From the NCBI GenBank assembly GCA_002633025.1, contig NMRB01000846.1:90495-154494 (forward strand): DNA of 64,000 bases, in the 5' to 3' direction. Under the pieces are notes generated by a model, which saw nothing but the letters and a program-made list of their open reading frames with translations, made no database searches and was not told the DNA's origin. Source of the stretch: Notospermus geniculatus (taxonomy: Eukaryota > Nemertea > Pilidiophora > Heteronemertea > Lineidae). The position numbers were made by a program, and so were the translations under genes. Shown here piece after piece: positions 56,258 to 64,000 of this stretch (position 1 is the first letter of the stretch; each line of letters begins with the position of its first letter).

Positions 56258-56326
56258 GGCAGGTTAAGAAATCAAACGATAAACGTTAACGACAACGTCA
56301 TTTTTGTACCGAAAGTGCAATTACGT
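56258..56326. mobile_element. MITE family M1 copy e (truncated)
   Basis: TA then GGCAGGTTAAGAAATCAAAC, 'gataaacgttaacgacaacg' and 'tttttgtaccgaaagtgcaa'. The right half is missing and the sequence passes into an M2 centre at about 56346 ('tctctgtgtgtcccctattg', 'ttattccgtcagag'). Confidence 0.7.
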
Positions 56327-56400
56327 GGCAGATAGATCGACATGTTTCTCTGTGTGTCCCCTATTGTCTAGTCGCAGCTTATTCCGTCAGAGAATAGAAG

Positions 56401-56967
56401 GGGAACACTATCTGATGGGAAACATGCAAAAATGTTACAACTCCCCCTCAACACCAGTGCATTAGAAGTGAGAACACACCTGCACCAACTGAACTATGTG
56501 ACTTAATAACGCATTTCCTTTGTAGGCTAATGGAAATCACAAACCCCTTAGCAAACATTAGCCTGTAAGGGAATCGGACTCAACTTCTTAATAGCAGCTG
56601 ATCTGTACCAAGACCCTCTACAGTGACCTACATGTATCTCAGAACAAAGTCCATTCGGAGCGCTAAGTAACCAAAATGATACAAAAAACAAAATACATTA
56701 AGCCGTTCAAGATGACAATAGACATCCAAAAGATGACCTTCATGAACAACGAAAGCACTAAGCCGATTGCTGACGGTCCTCATCGCATTGCTGCGCGGAT
56801 GCGGAAGGGAGTTAAGGACCGTGGTTTGGGCGCTCTGACAATGAACAGCCTCAAAGTGGAAAGGAACGTCGTTTTTTTCTGGTCTCACGTGACATGTTTG
56901 AACCGATTGGAGATGTGAAATATAAAAAGTGGGACCCAAAAGAGACATTCAGGTTGTAAAGTTGGAT
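56401..56967. other. no recognised feature
   Basis: Opposing frames of 80 (+) and 106 (-) codons at 56628-56948 mirror each other. Neither has a recognised domain or an upstream signal. Confidence 0.4.
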
Positions 56968-57105
56968 TCTTGCTTCGGCCGCCCAACGTCGTTTGTCAGG
57001 TACGACTCGAGATCATCCTGACGACTACAGCGCCGCCCAACGTCTTTCTCAGCTACGACTCAAATCACGTTGCAACGACTTTATACAACGTCTCTTCTAG
57101 TCTTT
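56968..57105. repeat. CGCCCAACGTC repeat, two short units
   Basis: CCGCCCAACGTCGTTTGTCA, 'cgactcgagatcatc' and CCGCCCAACGTCTTTCTCAG, 'cgactcaaatcac' are two related units in tandem. The second matches the right arm of the MITE at 59568-59800. Confidence 0.6.
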
Positions 57106-57534
57106 AGCAACCGTCCCAAGTCCTGCGACGAGCCTAGACCCAAAAATGCAACTTCAGTCCTACAATACATCGGTAAAACTTTATGCCGATCCGCAAACAG
57201 GCGATCACAGCCGAGAATGACAGACTCCGTGTTTGTCTCCAAACCGAAGGCCAAACTCGCGCATCGAGATAAATTCACTGCCGAATTAATTTTCTCAACG
57301 ACACTGATCATCATAAAAGCAATCGAATTATCTTTTCCCGGACCCTTCGGGGATTATTTCTCGGTATGGATGGAACACTACGACCTCTAGGAGTAGAGGT
57401 TGACGCAGTGCTGTCCAATCAGGTCTTCTTGGTTCCTTAATCATATTAAGCGACGAGGTAAATAAATGTTTTGATGATAGAGTATTAGGTAGACGTTGGT
57501 ATCTTGTCATGCAAGGTTCTTACTGGTGACTTTT

Positions 57535-58045
57535 TTGAACCATAGCTTCTGAAAGAATGGTTACTTGTCTGAAAAGGTTTTGATAGGTGACTTTTCTGAA
57601 CCATAGAGCTTCTGAAAGAATGGTGTCTTGTCTAAAAGGGTTTGATGTGTGACTTTTCTGAACCATAGAGCTTCTGAAAGAATGGTGTCTTGTCCTACAG
57701 GGTTTGATACGTGGCTTTTCTGAACCATAGAGCTTCTGAAAGAATGGTGTCTTGTCGTACAGGGTTTGATACGTGACTTTTCTGAACCATAGAGCTTCTG
57801 AAAGAATGGTGTCTTGTCCTACAAGGTTTGATACGTGGCTTTTCTGAACCATAGAGCTTCTGAAAGAATGGTGTCTTGTCCTACAGGGTTTGATACGTGA
57901 CTTTTCTGAACCACAGAGCTTCTGAAAGAATGGTGTCTTGTCTTACAGGGTTTGATACGTGGCTTTTCTGAACCATAGAGCTTCTTAAATAATGGTGTCT
58001 TTTCGTACAGGGTTTGACAGGTGACTTTTCTGAACCATAGAGCCC
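57535..58045. repeat. 62-bp minisatellite
   Basis: About eight units of GACTTTTCTGAACCATAGAG, 'cttctgaaagaatggtgtct', 'tgtcctacagggtttgatac' and 'gt'. The first unit lacks 'gag' and the last ends 'agcccaaaaag'. Sixty-two is not a multiple of three. The 110-codon minus frame is therefore a three-frame mosaic of the unit and not a gene. Confidence 0.93.
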
Positions 58046-58075
58046 AAAAAGATGATGTCTTACAAAGGTTTTCAG

Positions 58076-58354
58076 CTAGGTGGCTTACGCTTTGGTGATG
58101 CTTTTTGCGTAGAGGCTGTTAAATGTGTTGTCTGGCCAAGCGCTTGGAAAGGCAAGATTTATAAAGTTACAGAGGCTGCTGGCTGCTGTGCGTGGGAGGG
58201 CCCGGGGCGGAAGAATTCAAAAGTCAAAGGTTGCAAAAACATGTTTGCCGACTTGAACCATTCCTGCGATGATTGTGTCTGTACGACCTTACCGTCCACC
58301 GTAATCTACAGATTCAATTCAACGTACACACCCGTACATTTCTCGACTCAATAA
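58076..58354 (+). CDS. putative terminal exon, cysteine-rich secreted-type domain
   Basis: The frame opens after an acceptor-like ACAAAGGTTTTCAG (AG at 58074-58075) in phase 0, or at the ATGATG at 58052. It ends with TAA at 58352-58354, overlapping the poly-A signal AATAAA (58350-58355), with GT-rich sequence behind. The domain has eight cysteines in about 70 residues: FC-x5-C, then GCC, then GC, then SCDDCVC. It also has two N-glycosylation sequons (NHS, NST). It resembles small disulfide-rich extracellular modules, with a loose likeness to the C-x2-C-x-C edge of von Willebrand type C domains, but I cannot place it in a family. The acceptor lies 30 bp beyond the 62-bp minisatellite, so that array would be intronic. 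An upstream exon was not identified. Confidence 0.42.
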   Translation, partial: LGGLRFGDAFCVEAVKCVVWPSAWKGKIYKVTEAAGCCAWEGPGRKNSKVKGCKNMFADLNHSCDDCVCTTLPSTVIYRFNSTYTPVHFSTQ

Positions 58355-58749
58355 ATCCCCCTGCCTTCCGGTGTATGTCTGATATCTTCTCCCGTCTTCC
58401 CCATCCCATCTTTAAGCCATTTAGCTGTTAAGCGGCTTGTCGGCTCATCCGGTGTCGGTCTTAGAGAGGAAATGAGCTAATAGTATTCACACATTTGATC
58501 ATTAGTGATACCTGTCGTCTATTGAATACAGCTACCGAACGTTTCCACGTTGAATCCAGTGGTAGATCGGCGGCACACTTTCTGGCCGGGCGTGCTCGGA
58601 GTCGCAAATTCCCAATGAATGATATTCATTTGTAGAAACTATCAAGAGCGACTTGCGTAAACGGTAGTGGCCTTGTGCCCGCAGACATTGTAGGCTGGGC
58701 TACACAGGAAGTCGTAGTAATAGTAGCCTTCTCGCCGAAGAGATTGGGA
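58355..58749. other. no recognised feature
   Basis: Downstream flank of the candidate exon. No shared repeat is recognised. Confidence 0.45.
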
Positions 58750-59110
58750 TACTTTACTGCCGTTAGAGGCCGCCACCTGTTAGCGATCCTAGAACGTCAC
58801 GAAATTTGACGTCACAGAGAAGAAGTGCGCGCCACAACGTCATCCATAACGACGTGGAGGCCGTGGCCTTCGTCTGTGATCTAAAGGGGCTGTTCGTTTT
58901 CGGCACTCACTTGAGGAATCTGAGTTGTGATCCTTGGGAAAACGGAAGACGCTATGCACCTGCAAATTGCAAGGATTATTTGTTGTGCTGTACAGAATAA
59001 TCGCTGCAGTTTGCAGCTTCATAGCTTCGTCCATTTTTCAAGGATCACAACTCAGATTCTTCAATTGACGAAAACGAACAGCCCCTTCTGTGACGTTTTG
59101 GGCACTAACA
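58750..59110. mobile_element. CRE-rich MITE, copy interrupted by another element
   Basis: It begins 'actttactgccgttagaggc', 'atcctagaacgtcacgaaat' and 'ttgacgtcacagag'. The family text stops at 58879 (GTCTGTGA) and resumes at 59087 (TCTGTGACGTTTTGGGCACT). The right terminus is diverged or lost. Confidence 0.75.
58880..59086. mobile_element. hAT-like non-autonomous element nested in the CRE-rich MITE
   Basis: The ends CTAAAGGGGCTGTTCGTTTT and 'aaaacgaacagcccct' are inverse. The inner arms 'gaatctgagttgtgatcctt' and 'aaggatcacaactcagattc' pair for about 20 bp. TCTGTGA stands on both sides (58873-58879 and 59087-59093), a 7- to 8-bp target duplication as made by hAT elements. The interior contains 'gcacctgcaaattgcaagga', also partly palindromic. 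Confidence 0.7.
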
Positions 59111-59567
59111 TGGCTACAAGAGTTATCAACTGCCTCGTTGATTTACTGATCCGACCGAAGTGAAAGCGACTCGCCATGATAGATGTAACATCTTGCCGGC
59201 CTGAGTCTGACTCGAGGGATACACGTCCTTGAACATGTTGAAGGATAAAGTCCTTGCCTCTAAGACCTTGAGTAATAACTTCTGTTTAATCACCGGGATT
59301 TCTTGAACTTTGACCCTCCGTAATCTTACGCGCACGAGTTACAATATTTCACTAAGCCAAGAGGAAGAAAATAGTCAATTAGTGCGGTGGGGTCGTCTTC
59401 CACCAAACTACCGTCCTTGGAGATCTGACCGCTTGTCCTTCTCAGTCGGAGGAGAAAGAAATGAAAGAGGAATTTCTCGTCTACTTGTGGTGTGACATTC
59501 TATCCCATTGATATTTGGCGTTCCTGTGTGATTCAAGCGAAAGGGTATCAGGAACGTGGGCGTTATA
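59111..59567. other. no recognised feature
   Basis: Frames of 61-69 codons on both strands have no motif. Confidence 0.4.
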
Positions 59568-59800
59568 TCTACATAAAGACGTTAGAAAAAAGACGTTGTT
59601 TGTCTTGTGATCTCGGGTCTTGTGATACGATCGCAAGTCGAAACTAAGACGTTGGGCGGCGCTGTAGTCGTCAGGATGACCTCGCGTCGTAGCAAAGGTT
59701 CATGTAGACGAGAACAGCGCCGCCCAACGTCTTTCTCAGCTACGACTCGAGATCACATCACAGCGATTTTACAACGTTTTATGTGACGTCTATATTTGCG
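59568..59800. mobile_element. MITE with CGCCCAACGTCTT arms
   Basis: 'acataaagacgttagaaaaa' and 'gtcgaaactaagacgttggg' on the left pair with 'cgcccaacgtctttctcagc' and 'acaacgttttatgtgacgtc' on the right. Related fragments lie at 9803 and 56968-57105. Confidence 0.65.
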
Positions 59801-59993
59801 GATATATCACCCACAACCTGTTTCTTACCCGTCTTACCCCCTGGGTATAGTGGTGGCGTAGGCAGGCATATTGTTGATCTAGATAGCATCAAATCGCACC
59901 ACATGTTGTCCTACCAACTACGGGAGACCTTTGAAAACCTTGGAAATATTGTCAACAACTTTGCAAAATCCGAAGACTCGTCACGAGTTCATN
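59801..59993. other. spacer ending in a single N
   Basis: Sequence without recognised content. The N at 59993 sits exactly at the left edge of duplicated copy B. Confidence 0.7.
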
Positions 59994-61271
59994 TAGAACG
60001 TCACGAAATTTGACGTCACAGAGAAGAAATGCACGCCACGACGTCATAATGACGCTGCCGCAATGGCTTACGTCAGTGACGTCAATTTTGTGACGTTCTA
60101 GGACCGCTAACAGGCGGCCTCTAGTTTTCTTTCTCGCAAGGTATTGTTAATCACTTTTTTCCCAAAGGAACACCAAAACGTAACCAATGTTGAAGGTAAT
60201 TGATTCAAGCGTCGCTTCGTTGCGTACAAATGAGGCGATCGAGACTACCACCTACATTTTCATGATTTTCTCTTTACTGCTGAGGAAAAAAGTTGGAAAA
60301 ACCAATGAACGAATTTTTCTTGTGCAATTGATGCGCCGATAAAAAGATCAATTTTTCAATCCAACGAGTAAAAAATCATTCGCAAGTTTTAAAATTGTGA
60401 TCGAACAGTTGTCCTTGTTTTTATGTACATTGAACCAAAAATCAATACCTGTCTTCAATACTTTTTTACAATGCACTAAATTTCATGGGCTACCAATTTA
60501 AGCACGAAAGAAGGATGTTTGGAAAACGTAACGTTTTTTTTCAAAAATCACTGCAACTAATGCTTTTTTTCAAGAACGCAAACTCTGTTGCAAAACCACT
60601 CTCACTAGCGCAGGTGAAAGCGTTCATGTGGAAACTTACGTTGGCAATTATTGTGTCTGTGTTAGTAATGTTCTCTTACGATGTGTAATGCAACATTTAC
60701 CGTCCGGAAGAAAAATCGTCGAGTTTTTTAGACTGTGGTTAAACACGTTTTCTCGGCGTGGTTTTTCAATCCTGATATTTCAAACTCTGTTTCATTGTGG
60801 CGTTTTCCTTTTACACCGAATGAATCGACCAGATCTCGTGCCATCACGCTTTCTGATCACGAGAACTGATCTCAGTAAGTTAAATTCCGTTGACATCTTC
60901 GTCTCACAATCATCTCACGTCAACCAATAACGCCGGAAATGTCCATTAGGTTGTCATTGGAACCTCATACCGGCTTATTTTTGTCCCCGAACAACTTTAC
61001 CCATCAGATACTGATTAGTTTCACCTTCCGCCATCTTGGATGCTGGGCCAAGCGGACCTGCCACGCTGATGACAATAGATACGTAACGAAGCGTGCATAG
61101 CAACCGTGTTTCTGGCATTCCAATTGGATGTTATTGTCAGGGGATTTCCACTCTAGTTGACCAAGTTTAATTGAGTTTCGCAGTTTTTGATGACGTGGCC
61201 TTTCTTACGAGTGTCCATGTGAGTTAAGAAGTTTTACCTCGAATCAATTTACACACTGGGCGAATTTCTTT

Positions 61272-61295
61272 GTTCATGTTCATGTTCATGTTCAT
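61272..61295. repeat. (TTCATG)n in copy B
   Basis: Four units, against five in copy A. Confidence 0.85.
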
Positions 61296-62309
61296 CATTT
61301 CTTTATTGTTGAGTTTCTGTCATTTGACTCTGGTGGAAAAAGTGGAGATCCTGATCATGTATCAAAGTAAAATGTGTGTCATCTCGTCACGTGTGCTGAT
61401 TCGTTGGACATGATTTCGTGTCAAAATGATCTGGAAGAAGCGAGATATTTTAATTTCGACTTTGACATTTTTGGCTCATTTGTGTGAGCTTATATCGTGG
61501 TGTCGTCCGTTAGCAGGGCTCGTTTCGTAAGTACTGGGGATATTTACCTGAAACTTTCTACATAGATACCCCTCGGTCAGATGACCTGATGCCAAGTTTC
61601 GGTCTGATTCGATTCTTGGCTTGGCCACCAAGTGGAACATTCACCCAGGTGGCCAGGTAGACGAGGTGGTGTAATACGAAAAAATCTTCTTATGTGAAGA
61701 TGTCCGGGCAACAATGAAGTATGGCAAGACTTTAATCTTCTATAAGATTTTAATCTTGAGTCATTTTTTTTCTGTTAACCATTCACAGTAACCCGCAGAA
61801 TGGGATAATGCAGGGGCATTTATTTCTTTTACAGTGGCGCCTCCTGTTCGGAAGCCCTAAAACTAACGACGTGCGAAATGAAGGAAAAATGTCGTAATGA
61901 GAGTAAACCGTCGATTAAGTGTGACACCTGCCAACGTGGCCATTAATTAAGCAACAGCGATTAAGGTGATGTTAATTGGGCGGCACATCCTCGGGTTCTT
62001 AATCATTTCATAATTAATGAGTTTTTAATAGATCACCTGCCCGCTAGGAAGTCCGCATCTGATTGGTTGAGCTGCTCAACAGGTGGTAACCTCCAGTTCC
62101 ATTACTCAATCAAGTGTAATGGGAAAATGTGTCCTTGACAGAATGTCCGGAACCGAGCTTTCATCATCCGCTTGTTTGGATACGTAGCTGTTAACTTTGA
62201 CCTGCTGTCGCGGGTCGGGTGACATGGTGGATACCTTTTCTGTATGGACATTCGTACCTAAGAGGCCATCACTTACTCACTAAGAAGCAAATCGGAAACA
62301 ATTTCCATT

Positions 62310-62368
62310 GCGAAACCAAACTGTACTGTGATACCGATGACGTCACAGGTCTCACAGTACAGTTTGGT
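62310..62368. repeat. palindrome around a CRE site (copy B)
   Basis: AACCAAACTGTACTGTGATA and 'ctcacagtacagtttggtta' pair around CGATGACGTCACAGG. The arms are slightly longer than in copy A. Confidence 0.75.
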
Positions 62369-63139
62369 TATCATAAACCGGATTGCGTCACGGGACGTAC
62401 TCTTCTGGCATGCTATGGCTGCGTCGGAAGAACAGAACATGATATCACCGCAGAATAATGAATGATCGTGGGTTGAGGTTTCTTCCAAGCGGTGCACTGC
62501 TCTCACACGTCATTTTGCCCTGGTGAAATTGACGGAAACATTGCAATTAATATCAAAGCAACCCAATGCGTTACAGAAGTTTACCTACTGGGTGAACCAA
62601 TCAAAATCATGTTAAGTACAGACTTTGACGATCATCAACCAAATATGGTAAATTCGAATTAATCGTTAAAACGGATCTCAAACATCTGCCCGGCAGAGAT
62701 CAAAGACCCAAACCCACCCAGTCAGAAACATCCCCGAACATCACTTAACCTGTTCTGCACAGATAGACTTACTGCGCAAATAATGGTTGCCGGCAATCTT
62801 TGATCTGCTTATGACTGACAATTTGATGGGAACGTAGCCCTCGGTTGTTGTCGTTTCCAAGTAAGCGATGATTCCGTGGCTGCCGGGGAAGTCGTGGCCA
62901 AAGAGGAAAGTGAGCTGTTTAGTGCGAGGATTTGGCCGTCAAAGGATGCTAAGGATTGATTTACAGGTGGAAGTGGACAGTAATCCGCCTGAGATGATTT
63001 TTGTCCGTCAGGCCCAGTCCATTCCTAGGAGAATTTCAACAAATGATTTACACTTATATGTAAAGCAAACCAGCCTAGGTCCGTCTCTGAATAGAGAATA
63101 AAACGCCGCCATCTTGAATCCATCATGTCTATTACAGAA

Positions 63140-63531
63140 AGGGAGTAGGAAATAAAAGTGGAAAATAAGAAGTGGAAATTTTTCGAATTTTGCGCGGATT
63201 TTTCAATTTCTCAAATTGGGAGGGAATTTTTCCCATTTTGAGAAATATCGCCCGAAAACGCAGACAAAATGTCTTGTCATTTTAAGAAAATTTCTCAAAA
63301 TGGGAAAAAAAATTCTCCCAATTTGAGAAATTGAAAAATTCGCTCAAAATTCAAAAATTTCCCACTTCTTATTTTCCACTTTTATTTCTTAAGGCTGATT
63401 CATACTCCGTCCGGATTTTGCGCCGACTATGATCAATTTCAGTGTGTGTGCACATTCACGTCGTGGAAACCTGCGATCAGTTTCATGCGCTTGACGGTCC
63501 GCAAGCGAGTATGAATCAGCCCTTACTCCCT
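63140..63531. mobile_element. hairpin MITE family M4, copy B (filled site)
   Basis: Same ends as 52794-53050. The right terminus is split by the element at 63392-63522: the text 'acttttatttctta' stops at 63391 and resumes 'ttactccct' at 63523. Confidence 0.88.
63392..63522. mobile_element. PIF/Harbinger-like non-autonomous element, 131 bp
   Basis: The ends AGGCTGATTCATACTC and GAGTATGAATCAGCCC are inverse. TTA is duplicated on both sides (63389-63391 and 63523-63525). Copy A has the clean pre-insertion sequence ATTTCTTACTCCCT. A TTA (TWA) duplication is typical of PIF/Harbinger elements. It has no coding capacity. Confidence 0.85.
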
Positions 63532-63740
63532 CAGTACTCGCATCGGGAATTTATTGCCTACTAAGAGCATATTTTCACAACTGCTGTAACTTTTCAGCTT
63601 CCCTGCCGTGGATTCCATTTAGAACACGGCCAACTGCAATCTAGGCTTACAAATGTATCTAGGGATGTAACCCGCTAAAATACAAAATTTGTCTTTAGTG
63701 ATGTAATAAAACCGACAATGGTGAATTGCCCAATGAGAGT

Positions 63741-63911
63741 CAAGGCGCTGCTCCACTTGACAGTTTTTTCGCACAAGTTGGCCCTCTATGGGCAACTCAA
63801 CTGCGAGCAGTTGTTTATGTCATTGGTCCCAGCGTGAGCCGACAGGACACAAACAATGGTGAATTGCCCATTGTGAGCCAACTTCTGCGAGAAAACTGTC
63901 CAAGTGGAGCA
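63741..63911. mobile_element. inverted-repeat element at the end of copy B
   Basis: 'aaggcgctgctccacttgac' and 'gtccaagtggagca' remain as arms. The homology to copy A stops at 63911, so the last part of the right arm is missing. Confidence 0.7.
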
Positions 63912-64000
63912 TCCTCTTGCAACAGGTCCTCTAAAACGCGCTCCCCTACTCGCACGTCCGAGGCCCTGTTGAAATTGGCGCCTTTTCGCTGTGGAACTAG
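63912..64000. other. unique flank after copy B
   Basis: The sequence differs from that following copy A (53421 onward). Nothing is recognised. Confidence 0.6.

Larger units (their letters stand above)
59994..63911. repeat. 3.9-kb segment, direct copy B
   Basis: Copy of 49573-53420 in the same orientation. It starts immediately after an N, mid-arm of a CRE-rich MITE, and ends mid-arm of the last inverted-repeat element. It carries one insertion absent from A (63392-63522) and lacks the 26-bp 'acggcagtaag' piece and one TTCATG unit. Confidence 0.95.

Noticed and set aside
57520-57852. 110-codon minus-strand repeat protein
   Set aside because: It is the 62-bp minisatellite. The unit length is not a multiple of three, so no repeated peptide unit is maintained.

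Overview
This is a eukaryotic, animal-type genomic window, most likely from a highly polymorphic marine invertebrate. A cephalochordate such as amphioxus would fit, but I cannot prove it. There are no bacterial operons or ribosome binding sites and no long reading frames. Assembly gaps (runs of N) and single N's are present. The DNA is dominated by short non-autonomous DNA transposons (MITEs), tRNA- and 5S-derived SINE pieces, many different minisatellites, and 'GTCCGTCGTC'-type repeats. I recognise no complete gene, RNA gene or promoter. Most open frames of 60-160 codons lie over inverted repeats, minisatellites or SINEs and are chance frames. Four possible exons remain: a terminal exon at 5998-6348 (-); a signal-peptide first exon at 47033-47417 (-); a phase-compatible second exon at 45592-45765 (-); and an eight-cysteine terminal exon at 58076-58354 (+). 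Layout: 1-13 kb holds tRNA-like SINEs, several dispersed repeats, the terminal-exon candidate, a 5S-derived SINE and an 86-bp gap. 13-18 kb holds a 25-bp minisatellite and a compound inverted-repeat element. 18-30 kb holds a 366-bp foldback element, MITEs rich in TGACGTCA, a small tandem repeat, hairpins and a 534-bp TTAA-flanked element. 31-38 kb holds a 0.9-kb 'GTCCGTC' element, a 64-bp and a 22-bp minisatellite, and a tandem duplication of about 1 kb whose junction carries a TTAA-flanked foldback MITE. 38-48 kb holds SINEs interrupted by MITEs, two recurring MITE families (M1, TA-flanked, and M2), a minisatellite of about 40 bp and the signal-peptide exon, split by an M1 copy. 49.5-64 kb holds two near-identical 3.9-kb direct copies (49573-53420 and 59994-63911). 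Between them lie a minisatellite built on an 18-bp palindrome, a 62-bp minisatellite and the Cys-rich exon. The clearest stories here are transposon stratigraphy. Empty and filled insertion sites can be read directly from the duplicated segments, and a TA-specific MITE sits inside a probable secreted-protein exon. The 3.9-kb duplication may be a real segmental duplication or two haplotypes assembled in series; the N at its exact left edge makes the second reading serious.
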